From assembly GCA_017536475.1 (NCBI GenBank), contig JAFXHH010000007.1, positions 119,609 through 183,608 on the forward strand: a DNA stretch of 64,000 nucleotides. Direction: 5' to 3'. This stretch comes from Clostridia bacterium (GTDB taxonomy: Bacteria > Bacillota > Clostridia > Oscillospirales > CAG-272). The position numbers and the translations under genes were made by a program. Below, in pieces: positions 16,153 through 26,600 of this stretch (positions within the stretch are counted from its first letter, which is position 1; each line of letters opens with the position of its first letter). The notes under the pieces were generated by a model. The model ran no database searches. It was given only the letters and a program-made list of their open reading frames with translations, and had not been told where the DNA came from.

Positions 16153-16998
16153 TTATTTCTTATATACGTTTATTTCAAATTCGATCTCGGTCTCGAGTGA
16201 GTCAAGGCTTGCAAGCTTTTGCTTATCCGCCTCGCTGGTGCGCCAATAGTACGGAGTCATTGAAAAGAGTGCGGCGATATTCTCTTTTTCCGAGATATTA
16301 ATCGTATAATGGGAGATCACGCGGTCAACCTGCTCCATATTTTTCGGCAGGTCTGCGCGGGGGCCGTTTTCGTAAACGTCCTCATACATCACGCGCTTCA
16401 AGCCCATAAGGTGATCCTTACCCGCGCCCACCACGAAAAGATAGCCGCCGTCGCGAAGGATCCTTTTATATTCCTCCTCGGCGCAGGGGGCGAAGATATT
16501 GGTAACCGCGTCGGCACAGCCGTCTGCCAGTGGCAATTCAAAGACACTCGCTGTGGCGAAAAGCAAGCCTTGCTTTTCGTCGCGTTTTGCTTGCTTCGCT
16601 CCTGCCAAGCAGGCAAATTTCGAGAGATCGAAGCCAACGGTGCACTCTGACAGATCGGAGAGTATTGAGGTATAGTACCCTTCTCCGCAGCCCGCGTCGA
16701 CGAGAAGCTTACAGTCGGGAACGCAGCGCTTCACCGTGTGATATATCGCCTCGGCGGCAAGCTTATAGTGGGACGTGGAGCGCAAGAACGACCGTCTTGC
16801 CGCGACCGCCTCCTTGGAGTCGCCGCCCGTAGCGCCGAAGCTCAGGTATCCGTCCGCGGAAAAATCAAAGCTATGCCGTTTGTTTTTCGGATTATCTCCG
16901 CTGCACTTTACGCTTTTGCCGTCCTCCGTCATCTCCATGGGGCAACGGCAGATCGGACAGATAAAATGCTCGCGGATCAATTTTTCGTGATTGTTCAA
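16153..16998 (-). CDS. Putative 23S rRNA (guanine-N1)-methyltransferase, RlmA-like
   Basis: 281 residues starting at TTG 16998, chosen because AAAGGAG lies six bases upstream; no ATG in that frame has a ribosome site. N-terminal zinc-binding cluster with FICPICRCPM and a later Cys (VKCSGD) is typical of RlmA/TlrB. The SAM-binding Rossmann fold shows LVDAGCGEGYYTSIL (motif I), and NIFAPCAEEEYKRILRDGG as motif IV-VI. RlmA methylates G745 (or G748 in TlrB) in 23S rRNA helix 35; TlrB relatives give tylosin resistance. First gene of a three-gene operon with its own promoter at 17078-17106. Confidence 0.87.
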   Translation of the reverse strand: MNNHEKLIREHFICPICRCPMEMTEDGKSVKCSGDNPKNKRHSFDFSADGYLSFGATGGDSKEAVAARRSFLRSTSHYKLAAEAIYHTVKRCVPDCKLLVDAGCGEGYYTSILSDLSECTVGFDLSKFACLAGAKQAKRDEKQGLLFATASVFELPLADGCADAVTNIFAPCAEEEYKRILRDGGYLFVVGAGKDHLMGLKRVMYEDVYENGPRADLPKNMEQVDRVISHYTINISEKENIAALFSMTPYYWRTSEADKQKLASLDSLETEIEFEINVYKK

Positions 16999-17077
16999 GG
17001 CTTCTCCTTTAACGAGTAAAATTGAGATCGAGAGGCGAGCCGTCGGGGGCTTGTGCATCGGCTCGGTCCTTTCTTAT

Positions 17078-17106
17078 ATTGTAATACAAAAAGCCAAAAA
17101 AATCAA
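17078..17106 (-). promoter_or_regulatory. Promoter of the methyltransferase-GT2-HAD operon
   Basis: Minus strand TTGATT (17106-17101), 17-base spacer, TACAAT (17083-17078). This gives a leader of about 70 bases before the TTG start. Confidence 0.72.
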
Positions 17107-17110
17107 TAGG

Positions 17111-17143
17111 TTTGGGGAAAATCGCGACGGATTTCCCCCAAAT
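17111..17143 (-). terminator. Terminator of the two-component system operon
   Basis: Minus strand TTTGGGGGAAAT pairs with ATTTTCCCCAAA, followed a few bases later by a T-run. It lies 14 bases after the histidine kinase stop codon. Confidence 0.7.
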
Positions 17144-17156
17144 AGTTATTTTTACG

Positions 17157-18632
17157 TCAGATCTCTTCTTCAAAATTGCCGTCGTAAATGGCGTCGAGCT
17201 CAAACCAGAAGGTCGAACCCTTATCTATGACGCTTTCCACTCCATAGCGTGCGCCGTGAGATTCAAGTATTCCCTTGACTATCGACAGTCCGAGTCCCGT
17301 GCCGACAACTGCACGCTTATGGACCTTATCTACCTTATAATATCTGTCCCAGATATACGGAATATCCTCGGGGGCAATTCCCACACCCGTATCGGTCACG
17401 GATACTCTTACCCTGCCGCCCTCTACGGTCTGCTTTATCTGAACCTTCTTGTCCTCGCCCGTATAATTGAGCGCGTTATTTACGAGGTTATAAACGACCT
17501 GCAATATCATCGTTCTGTCGGCGTTTACCGAGACGTTCTCTGCCTTCTCAAAGGTGATCGAATATTCCTGCTGCTCGGTGAATTTTTCATAGCGGAGCAT
17601 TACCGCGCCGATGACCTCGGTCAGATCGAATATCTCGGGCTCGGGCTTTCTAGTGCCCGCGCGTATTTTGGAAAGATCGAGCATATCGTTGACGAGCTCG
17701 GTCAGTCTTTCGGTCTCGTCGATGATGACCTGCATATTTTCGGGAGTGCTCTCTCCCGGGATGTCGCGCATCACCTCTCCGTAGCCCTTTATCATCGTCA
17801 GGGGGGTGCGTAGGTCGTGCGAGATGTTTGCTACGAGCTCCTTTTGGAGATTATCGGTCTTTGCAAGCTCGCTTGCGGCGTAGTTGAGTGCCTCGGCAAG
17901 CTCCTCTGCCTCTCTGTATCCTCCGCCGAAAAAGTGTGCGTCGTATTCTCCCTTTGCAAGCCTTCTCGCCGAACGGCTCATTCTTTCCATAGGCAGACAG
18001 ATAAGTCTTGAAAGCAGAAGCGCCATAACAAGCGCGCCCATTATCAGTATACACATGATCCAGCCGAACTGATGCTCAAGCGTGGTGACAGTTGCGCTCA
18101 GGGGAAGCAGGGCGGACTCCTGAAGGATAACGTAGTCGCTGCCGTCAGCTCCCTTGCTTGCCGCCGCGTGTATGGTTACGATAACCGTCGAGCCGCCGAC
18201 GGAATTTGAAATTCGGCGAGTGTAGTTGCCGTCCTTTTCAAGCACGCTCGTACACAGTCGGCGGATCTCTCCTCCGTCCGCGTGGTGTATGAAGCAGTTT
18301 ATATTGGCGTCGCAGTCGGCTATCTCGCTGGGAACGCCGTCGGTTATTTTAAAGACCCTGATACAAGAGTCGGTCCCGATCGAGCGCTTATAGGTTATTC
18401 TCTGCAAAAGCTCTATATTTTCCGTCGCGGAAAAGATCTCCTCGTCGGTCTGATGAAATTCGTCGAGCTTGGAGCTTTCGTAAAAGCGGTTGAGCAGCGC
18501 CACCTGAAAGGTCCAGATAACTATCAGGCTGAGCACGACGAACAAGGTAAGCATACCGAAAAGTCGCCACGAGATACCTGACACGCGGCGACGGCTTCTG
18601 TATATGGGGCTGTTTATTCTGTCATTGTTCAT
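17157..18632 (-). CDS. Sensor histidine kinase (two-component system)
   Basis: 491 residues from ATG 18632 (GGGGAA upstream). Domains in order: short cytoplasmic N-terminus, membrane helix at about 22-46, an extracytoplasmic sensor of about 140 residues containing several Cys, membrane helix at about 190-212, HAMP linker to about 260, DHp domain with ANISHDLRTPLTMIKGY (phospho-His about 272), and an HATPase domain with NLVNNALNYTG (N-box), VTDTGVGIAPEDIPYIWDRYYK (G1/F-box) and GTGLGLSIV (G2). It autophosphorylates and passes phosphate to the response regulator encoded 25 bases upstream. The signal is unknown; no target operon is obvious next door. Confidence 0.95.
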   Translation of the reverse strand: MNNDRINSPIYRSRRRVSGISWRLFGMLTLFVVLSLIVIWTFQVALLNRFYESSKLDEFHQTDEEIFSATENIELLQRITYKRSIGTDSCIRVFKITDGVPSEIADCDANINCFIHHADGGEIRRLCTSVLEKDGNYTRRISNSVGGSTVIVTIHAAASKGADGSDYVILQESALLPLSATVTTLEHQFGWIMCILIMGALVMALLLSRLICLPMERMSRSARRLAKGEYDAHFFGGGYREAEELAEALNYAASELAKTDNLQKELVANISHDLRTPLTMIKGYGEVMRDIPGESTPENMQVIIDETERLTELVNDMLDLSKIRAGTRKPEPEIFDLTEVIGAVMLRYEKFTEQQEYSITFEKAENVSVNADRTMILQVVYNLVNNALNYTGEDKKVQIKQTVEGGRVRVSVTDTGVGIAPEDIPYIWDRYYKVDKVHKRAVVGTGLGLSIVKGILESHGARYGVESVIDKGSTFWFELDAIYDGNFEEEI

Positions 18633-18657
18633 ATCAGCTGTTCCCCGTCGTTGAATA

Positions 18658-19359
18658 TTACGCTTCGCCCTCAAAGCGATATCCCACTCCGCGAAGCGTT
18701 ACGATATATTTGCTGTATTCACCGAGGCTTTTACGCAAAAGCTTTATATGCGTATCGAGGGTCCTCGCATCTCCGTAAAAATCGTATCCCCAGACCTCGC
18801 TTATCAGCTTTTCGCGAGAGAGCGCGATGTTGCGGTTGTCGAGCATATAGAAGAACAGATCGTACTCCTTTGGCGACATATCCACTCTCTGTCCGTTGAT
18901 GTAGACGAGTCTTGCGGTGAGGTCTGCCTTCAGTCCTCCGTTGTCAAGCTCTACTATGACGTTCGGCTTCTTGACCGTGTCGTCTGCCTTGTCGCGTCTT
19001 GACATACGCTTCATAATAGCCTCTATACGAAGCATAAGCTCCTTGGGCGAAAAGGGCTTGACTACGTAATCGTCGATGCCGAGCTCAAAGCCGTTTATCT
19101 TATCGTATTCCTCGCCGCGCGCCGAGAGCATAATGATCGGCGTGTTCGTCACCTTGCGGATCTCGCGGCAAGCCGAAAAGCCGTCGAGCTCGGGCATCAT
19201 AATGTCCATTATGATGATATCGAACTTGTCCTTGCGGCAAAGTCTTACCGCCTCCATTCCGTCGCCCGCCTCGATGACGGTGTGTCCTTCAAATTCGGCG
19301 TATTTTTTGATTATAGAACGAATCCTTGCTTCGTCGTCAACTACTAAAATATTGTACAT
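18658..19359 (-). CDS. OmpR/PhoB-family response regulator
   Basis: 233 residues; ribosome site CGGAGAG. Receiver domain 1-120 with acidic pocket VVDDE, phosphoacceptor Asp52 in IIMDIMMPELDG, conserved Thr/Ser in IIMLSARGEE and Lys in VVKPFSP. The C-terminal winged helix (SPKEYDLFFYMLDN, LISEVWGYDFYGDARTLDTHIKLLRKSL, TLRGVGYRF) is the OmpR DNA-binding type. It binds DNA as a dimer after phosphorylation by the downstream kinase. TATAAT on the minus strand at 19449-19444 is a possible -10, with a poor -35, consistent with an activated promoter. Confidence 0.96.
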   Translation of the reverse strand: MYNILVVDDEARIRSIIKKYAEFEGHTVIEAGDGMEAVRLCRKDKFDIIIMDIMMPELDGFSACREIRKVTNTPIIMLSARGEEYDKINGFELGIDDYVVKPFSPKELMLRIEAIMKRMSRRDKADDTVKKPNVIVELDNGGLKADLTARLVYINGQRVDMSPKEYDLFFYMLDNRNIALSREKLISEVWGYDFYGDARTLDTHIKLLRKSLGEYSKYIVTLRGVGYRFEGEA

Positions 19360-19580
19360 TTTCTCTCCGTTCCGTCTCTGCCCACCGTGGCTAGAGACTG
19401 ATTATTTATACAGTCCTTGGGTATTTTTTACATCTCTGATATCATTATAATCAAAATTTGTGACAGTTTAATGAAGAATCGAGAAAAAGTCGTTGAAAAA
19501 AGCAAATTTATTCTTGTTTTTCGTCTACATATATGATAAAATTAGTATATACTATTAATTTTAGGGTCGGGGACGGTTTT

Positions 19581-20399
19581 ATGACGGAATTTATCAAAAA
19601 AACGCTTAAAGGCGCGGGGGTTGGGCTTTTTGCCCCAATATCGCTTGAAAAATGCACGCTTACAAGGAAATACAAGCTCGAGCGCTGCGGTCTTTCGGAT
19701 ATTTCTTCGCTGAACGCGATAATGATAGCCGTTCCCTATCTCGTCAAGCACGAAAAACGCAACGTTTCGGCATACGCTATTCCAAAAGATTATCACCTAT
19801 TTTTTAAAGGACTTTTTAACACGATAATTCCCCTGCTTGAAAATGAATATCCCGACAATAAATTCGTTGGATTTGCCGACGACTCGCCGATAGACGAGCG
19901 ATCTGCCGCCGCTATGGCGGGGCTTGGGATCATCGGGGACAACGGCATGCTGATTACCGAAAAATACTCGTCGTACGTGTTTTTGGGTGAAATAATCACC
20001 GATCTGCCGATCGAGTCTGCCGCGGGAGAGATCAAGAGGTGCGAGGGCTGCGGAAAATGCAAGCTCGCGTGCCCGATGGCAGAGTCGGGTCAATGTCTCT
20101 CGGCGCTGACGCAGAAAAAGGGACTTTTATCCGACGAAGAGAAAAGGACGATCTTAAAGCACGGCTATGCGTGGGGCTGTGATATTTGTCAGGAGGTCTG
20201 TCCGCACACGAAAAGGGCGATCGCAGACGGCACTATTTACACGGATATCGAATTTTTTAAAAGCGAGGATCTTCCCTTTCTTACCGTCAGGGATATTGAC
20301 GATATGAGCGACGGGGAATTTGCAACCAGAGCTTATTCCTGGAGAGGTCGCCGGACGATCAGAAGAAATCTTGAGCTTTTTGAACGAGATGATTCTTAA
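19581..20399 (+). CDS. Epoxyqueuosine reductase-like Fe-S protein (QueG-like)
   Basis: 272 residues from ATG 19581 (GGGGACGG upstream); the longer frame from 19533 reads through the likely promoter area. The core SAAAMAGLGIIGDNGMLI and YSSYVFLGEIITDLPI correspond to the cobalamin/substrate region of QueG, followed by two 4Fe-4S clusters, CEGCGKCKLACP and CDICQEVCP. QueG reduces epoxyqueuosine to queuosine at tRNA position 34. The protein is about 100 residues shorter than classical QueG (the C-terminal HEAT-like part is reduced), which is usual for clostridial variants and may mean an altered substrate. It lies 23 bases upstream of addB, probably one transcript. Confidence 0.85.
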   Translation: MTEFIKKTLKGAGVGLFAPISLEKCTLTRKYKLERCGLSDISSLNAIMIAVPYLVKHEKRNVSAYAIPKDYHLFFKGLFNTIIPLLENEYPDNKFVGFADDSPIDERSAAAMAGLGIIGDNGMLITEKYSSYVFLGEIITDLPIESAAGEIKRCEGCGKCKLACPMAESGQCLSALTQKKGLLSDEEKRTILKHGYAWGCDICQEVCPHTKRAIADGTIYTDIEFFKSEDLPFLTVRDIDDMSDGEFATRAYSWRGRRTIRRNLELFERDDS

Positions 20400-20422
20400 A
20401 ATCAATTTTTGAGGAAAAAATT

Positions 20423-23400
20423 ATGTTGACATTTCTTTTCGGAAGATCGGGAAGCGGAAAAACTTCTTACATAATCGAAAAAATAAAGGAATCGGTGGCG
20501 TCGGGAACGCAGACCTATCTGCTCGTTCCCGAGCAGCAGGCGTTTATCAGCGAATCGATGCTTGCCGATCTGAGTGCCTCGTCCGCACTCTGCTTTGAGG
20601 TGGTCTCCTTTTCCCGCCTTTGCGAAAAGGTTTTCGGCGAGGTCGGAGGTCTTATAGACTCGCGAATGGGCAGTGATATCAGAAGTCTGATCATGTGGCA
20701 GACCTTGCGCGAGGTGTCCGCGCTTTTGGAGGAATACGGAAGCGTTAAGACCGACCGCGCGTTCGGTGATATGATGCTGTCGGTCATAGACGAGCTGCAC
20801 GCGAATTCGGTAAGCGCCGAGGATTGCCAGAGGCTCGCCGAGCAATGCGACGACCCTGCGCTCTCGCGCAAGCTTTCCGATATTTCGCTGGTCTACGCCG
20901 ATCGCGATCGAATTATGGAAAAGCTGCTCGGAGAATCCGCTATTGCCGCCGAAAATAAGCTTTCCCTGCTCGCGACGGCTTTGCGCTCCCACAAGTGCTT
21001 CGGCGGCTGCAGAGTTTTCGTCGATTCCTTCACCAGCTTTACGGGTGAGGAGCACGATATACTCGAGGAGATCGCAAAGCAGGCTGACGAGCTCTGCATA
21101 TCCTTCTGCTGCGAGGGCAGAGGGGCGGACGGTCCGCACACCGAAAGCATTCGAGATACGGTTAAAAGATTTACGAGATTTGCGCGTGAAAACGGCGTGG
21201 AGGCAAGAGACGTCAAGCTTGAAGCAAACACCCGTGCTAAAAGCAAAGTGCTCTCGGAGCTCGAAGGACTTTTGTGGGATTTTTCTCTCACCAAGGACTC
21301 GCTTCCCTGCGCGAGTGCCGAGGAGCTTGCCGCAGTGCCGATGGCAATATGCAAAAACGAATACGAGGAGACCTTCTTCGCCGCCTTGCAGATACTCAAG
21401 GCGCACGCAGAGGGCGTTAAATTCTCCGAGATCGCGCTTATCATGCGCGACTGCGATAGCAGAAAGGGTATTACCGACGCGATCCTTGAGCGACTTAATA
21501 TTCCCTATTTCTACTCCGAAAAGACCGATCTTTCGAGCACCCCCGTGGCGCGACTTATCCTGTCTGCTCTGCGTTGTATCACGTACAACTTCAGGACCGC
21601 CGACGTGCTCACGCTTCTCAAGACGGGACTTTGCGGGATCGAAGCACGCGACGCCGATCTTTTCGAGGACTATTGCTACACCTGGTCGATCAGCGGAAAT
21701 CGATTCCTTGACGACGTCTGGAGCATGAACCCCAACGGCTACACGACTCAAAAAAGCGAGCGCGGCAACGAGATTTTGCTTGCCGCAAACCGTGTGCGCG
21801 CGGCGCTCATTCCGCCGCTGGTCTCTCTGCGGAAAAAATTTGCTTTAGCAGACGGAAGCACGCTTGAAAACTGCCGCGCGCTTTACGAATATTTAGAGGA
21901 GCTTGGCGTTTCCGAATCGCTTTGCGCTCTTGCCGAGCTTGAGCTCGCCTCGGGAAACGTACGGGGCGCGGGCGAGGCTATACGCGTTTACGATCATATC
22001 GTATCGGTGCTGACGAATATCGGCACCGTGCTTAAGGACGCTCCCACCAACGCGGAGGAATTGACCGCCGCTATTGAAATAATGCTCTCTCACACGGATA
22101 TGGGCTCGGTGCCCGCCGTGGGAGATTACGTTACGGTCGGCTCGGCGGCAACGCTCCGAGTTGAAAATATCAAGGTCGCCATACTGCTCGGTCTTTGCGA
22201 CGGCGAGTTCCCGAAGGCTTACGCCGACTCGGGACTGCTCAGCGAAAACGACAAGAGCGTTATGGCAGAGCTTGGCGTTCCCCTGACCTCCCGCGAAAGC
22301 ACGGTGACCTCGGACGAGCTTTTCTACGTCTACCGCGCTATGACGAAGCCCTCGGATAAGCTGGTGCTCTGCACCTGCGCTTCAAGCATTGGCGGTCGGG
22401 CGCTAACTCCGTCAACCGCGTGGAACCGAGTCAGGTTTATCTTCCCCGATGTAAAGCCGATAGAATTTGATCTTGCCCGCGTTGCAGAGCTTGCTGCCTC
22501 GCTGTCCGAAAAAGAGGACTCGAACGGCAACGGCGGAGGCGGAGAGGATCTGCGCGGAGAACAGTCAGACGCCGTCGAGATAGATCCTATGTACGTTCGT
22601 ATGCTGTTCGGCGACAGACTGCGGCTTTCCAAGTCACAGATCTCGACCTTTGCCGAGTGCCCCTACAGATATTGGTGCGAATACGTGCTCGGTCTTCGCG
22701 AGCAGAAGGTATCTGCCGTCAGCTACGCCGATTCGGGAACGATAATTCACTACGTTCTTGAAAAATTCCTCAAAAAAGTCCGTCGTCCCGACGGCTCGGT
22801 AGAGCGCCCCTCTGACGACGAGATCATTAAAGAGGTCGACTCGATCATATCCGAATATATTTACGATATCAACTGTCCTCTGCCGTCCTCGATGCTGTAC
22901 AGCTTCTCAAGACTCCGCGATCTCTCGCTCGTTATGGTACGCAGCGTTCTTGACGAATTCCAGCGCTCGAGCTTTAAGATAGTCGCGTTTGAGGAGCACA
23001 TTTCCGATCGTCGCGAAGGAACTCTCAAGCCGATGGAGATAAAGATCGGCGGCGACGACGCACCCATAGTCAGCCTTGGCGGTGTGATAGACAGAATAGA
23101 TCTTTACGACGACGGAGAGAGCAAATATCTGCGCGTGGTCGACTACAAGACGGGTACTCACAGATACGACGTATCCAAGGTCTCCACGGGCGAGGATCTT
23201 CAGCTCCCCGCCTACCTATTTACCGCCGCACAAAAGAAAAATATCGGTTTCTTCGGCGAAGAAAGGGAGATACTTCCCGTGTCGGCTCTCTTCCTTTCGG
23301 CTGAAGAAGAAAAGGGCGAGATAAATCCCGTGAGAAGCGGATTTATTCTCGGCAACAAGGATATTTTGTCCGCGGCAAGCGCCGATATGGACAAAAAGAT

Positions 23401-23620
23401 ACTTGCCGGCATCTCGGTAAACAAGGACGGAGAGATCACAGGCAAAGCCGCGGTCAGCGACGAGCAGTTGGCGGGTATTGAAGATTCCCTGCACGCCTCG
23501 ATAATCGGCACGGCAAGATCGATGTATTCGGGCAAGGCTCCGCGCACTCCTTCAAAGGAAGCGTGTGGGTTCTGCTCCATTCGTTCGTCCTGCCCGTCGG
23601 CATACAAGGAAAAGCATTAA
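20423..23620 (+). CDS. addB: ATP-dependent helicase/nuclease subunit B (AddB)
   Basis: 1065 residues. N-terminal Walker A FGRSGSGKTSYI and VPEQQAFISE are typical of AddB. The iron-sulfur staple is complete: a first Cys in FAECPYRYWCEY (about residue 745) and the C-terminal CGFCSIRSSC with CxxCx5C spacing (about residue 1045). Between them lies the RecB-family nuclease motif VVDYKTG (about 907). AddB pairs with AddA to resect double-strand breaks to a Chi site and load RecA; AddB nuclease cuts the 5' strand. The gene is followed after 16 bases by addA. Sequence around 751-780 is Gly/Asn-rich and looks like a flexible linker. Confidence 0.96.
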   Translation: MLTFLFGRSGSGKTSYIIEKIKESVASGTQTYLLVPEQQAFISESMLADLSASSALCFEVVSFSRLCEKVFGEVGGLIDSRMGSDIRSLIMWQTLREVSALLEEYGSVKTDRAFGDMMLSVIDELHANSVSAEDCQRLAEQCDDPALSRKLSDISLVYADRDRIMEKLLGESAIAAENKLSLLATALRSHKCFGGCRVFVDSFTSFTGEEHDILEEIAKQADELCISFCCEGRGADGPHTESIRDTVKRFTRFARENGVEARDVKLEANTRAKSKVLSELEGLLWDFSLTKDSLPCASAEELAAVPMAICKNEYEETFFAALQILKAHAEGVKFSEIALIMRDCDSRKGITDAILERLNIPYFYSEKTDLSSTPVARLILSALRCITYNFRTADVLTLLKTGLCGIEARDADLFEDYCYTWSISGNRFLDDVWSMNPNGYTTQKSERGNEILLAANRVRAALIPPLVSLRKKFALADGSTLENCRALYEYLEELGVSESLCALAELELASGNVRGAGEAIRVYDHIVSVLTNIGTVLKDAPTNAEELTAAIEIMLSHTDMGSVPAVGDYVTVGSAATLRVENIKVAILLGLCDGEFPKAYADSGLLSENDKSVMAELGVPLTSRESTVTSDELFYVYRAMTKPSDKLVLCTCASSIGGRALTPSTAWNRVRFIFPDVKPIEFDLARVAELAASLSEKEDSNGNGGGGEDLRGEQSDAVEIDPMYVRMLFGDRLRLSKSQISTFAECPYRYWCEYVLGLREQKVSAVSYADSGTIIHYVLEKFLKKVRRPDGSVERPSDDEIIKEVDSIISEYIYDINCPLPSSMLYSFSRLRDLSLVMVRSVLDEFQRSSFKIVAFEEHISDRREGTLKPMEIKIGGDDAPIVSLGGVIDRIDLYDDGESKYLRVVDYKTGTHRYDVSKVSTGEDLQLPAYLFTAAQKKNIGFFGEEREILPVSALFLSAEEEKGEINPVRSGFILGNKDILSAASADMDKKILAGISVNKDGEITGKAAVSDEQLAGIEDSLHASIIGTARSMYSGKAPRTPSKEACGFCSIRSSCPSAYKEKH

Positions 23621-23636
23621 TACCGGAGGACTATTT

Positions 23637-26600
23637 ATGAATTTTACCAAAGCACAACAAGCGGCTATGAATGCTCGCGGGCAAACTCTGCTCGTCAGCG
23701 CCGCCGCAGGCTCCGGCAAGACCTTTACACTTACACAAAGAATAATTAAAAGAATAATTGAAGAAGGAGTTGACATTTCAAGTCTTCTCATCGTCACGTT
23801 TACGCGCGCCGCCGCGGGCGAGCTGAGGTCGAAGATATCCAAGGCTCTTGCCGAGGCGATCGCAGAACACCCCGACGACAAGCACCTGCAAAGGCAGATG
23901 CTTAAGCTCGGAAGCGCGCATATCAGCACCATAGACTCGTTTTTCTCCGATCCCGTGCGAGCGAATTTTGAAAAGCTGGGACTTCCCGCTTCAATGAGGC
24001 TTTCCGACAAGGCAGAGCTCTCTCCTCTGCAGGAGGAGGTCATGAAGGAGGTCTTGGAGGGCTTTTTTGAGCGCTGCGACGGGTTTTCGGACGGAAATTT
24101 ATCCTCCGTAGGATACAGAAGCTTATTTTCGGATCTCGTTGGTATAATCTCGGTTGCCAGAGACAGCTCGGCACTGATCCCGACGCTGCTGAAGATATAC
24201 GGCAAGCTCATTACCGCGCCCGAGGGCATCGGTCAGCTCAAAAAGCACGCCGAACGAATGCAGAGATCGGCTTCGCTCGACTTTCTCGAGACCGACGAGG
24301 GCAGTATCGTTCGCGCAGAGCTTTGCTCCCTGCTCGGATACATAGCGTCGACCTTTGAAAAATGCTGTGACGATATGGCAACCGATCCCGTTCTGCGCGA
24401 AAAATATATTCCCTGCTTTGCCGCAAACGCCGAGCTTTGCCGTTCGCTTTTGAGGGTCACGGAGAGTGAGGATTACGAATCGGTACGCTCTGCGTTCGCC
24501 GATTACGCTCCCGAACGGATACCCTCGCTGAAAAAGGGCGAAAGCACCGAGATCAGCGAATACTACAAAAACCTTCGCGGCAAAAAGCTAAATCCCGCGA
24601 TCAAAAACGGGGCAAAGGAGCTTCTTTACGCCGAGCCCGCCGAAATATCGTCGTGGTACGAGCAAGCTGCAAGGCTCTGTCTATTGATTTTTGACATTCT
24701 TGCCGAATACGAGCGCCGCTACTCCGAGGAAAAGCTGAGCCGCGGACTTTGCGAATTCTCGGATATGCCCAAATTTATGCTCCGCTTGCTTCAAAACGAG
24801 GACGGCTCGCCCTCCGAATACGCGAAGTCGATATCGGCTGATTTTAACGAGGTATATATTGACGAATATCAGGACGTCAACGAGATACAGGACCGAATTT
24901 TCGAGATCATCGGCGGCTCTCATCGCTTTATGGTGGGCGATATCAAGCAAAGCATTTACGGATTCCGAGAGGCAGAGCCCTCGATCTTTGCAGGCTACCG
25001 AAGAAGCTTTGCTCCGTACGACGAAAACGCACCTGCAGATCGTGGCGGAAGCACTATATTTATGTCAAACAATTTCAGGTGCGACGAAAACGTGGTGAAA
25101 TTCACAAATCTCGTTTGCTCCAAGATATTTTCCGCCTTCTCGGAAAGCATCGGCTACACCAAGGACGACGATCTTATCTTTTCCAAGGAAAAGCCATTTG
25201 AGGACTACCAAAGTCCCAAGGTCACAGTCGATCTCATTCAACCCGCACAAGCCGAAGACGAGGAGGACGAGGACAGTCCGTCAGCTCCCACGGGCAATCT
25301 TTACGACGAGGCGATAGTTGTGGCAAACGAGATCGCAAGGCTCATCAGAGAGGGCAAAAAGGCGGACGGCACGCCAATTCGCGCCTCCGATATAGCCGTG
25401 CTCGTTCGAAGCCACTCCCACGCGAAGCCTCTTATCGCAAATCTGAACAAGCTTAACGTGAAATGCTCGACCTCGTCAAAGAGCGCACTTTTCGACGGAG
25501 AGGAAATGAGGCTTTTGATCGATCTTCTCTCGGTCATCGATAACCCGAGGCGCGACGTGCCGCTATGTCACGTTCTTACGGCGGCGCTCGGAGAGGCGGA
25601 CGCGCTGTTATCGCTTGAGGAGATCGTTGTCGTACGCCGTCACGCGCCTGCGTCAAAATCGTTATTCGACGCTGTTCTTGACTACGTCGGAGAGGACGTT
25701 GACTCATCGATCGCAAAAAAATGCCGCGAATTTGCCTGCGACCTTCAAAGACTGCGTGAGATCTCGTCGAAGCTTTCCGCCGACAAGCTGCTCCGCGTGA
25801 TCGGTGATCACGAGAAGTATCAGGCGGTGTGCTCGGGCGAGGCGTACACCTATCTTTACGATTGCGCTTGCAAATACGTGAAGAGCTCTTGGAACGGTCT
25901 TTACGCTTTCCTTTCCTACTTCAAAAAGCTTATAGAAAAAGGCGAATCGGGCGCAGAGCCCGTAAAATCCGACCCCGACAGCGTCACGATCATGTCGATA
26001 CATCAGTCAAAAGGATTGGAGTTCAACACCTGCTTTTTGTTCGGTCTCGCCAAGCAATTCAGCACGGAGGATTCAAAGTCTCCGCTGTTGTTTACAAAAG
26101 AGCTCGGCATCTCGCCAAAGCTTCCGCCAAGAGAGGACGAAAACGGCGATCGACTCGACGCTATACGCGTGCGCTACAAAAACAATCTGCTTTTCCAATC
26201 CGCCAACAAGCTGATCAAGCGCAAGCAGCTTGAGGAGGAGGCGAGGATCTTCTACGTGGCGCTGACGCGCGCAAGAGAAAGGCTTTATCTCAGCGCAACT
26301 CTCAACAAGCCGATCCCCGAATATTTCGCGGAAATAGCAAACAATGCCGACAAGGCTTACGGCATCAGATCCTCCAAAAATTACGTCCGTCAGACTCTGC
26401 TTGCGCTCTCGGAATATTGTGACTGTGACAAAGACGGAATTTTTGAGATCAACGCCTTCGACAAGGGCAAAAACACTCTCGTCTCTCCGCTTGGAAGGTC
26501 GGCTTCTCGCTCCGACTCTGCGGCCGCCGACGAATATTCCAAGGAGCTGGCTATTTTGCTCTCTCAAAAGAATGCGATGAGCGACGAGGAAAAAATACTT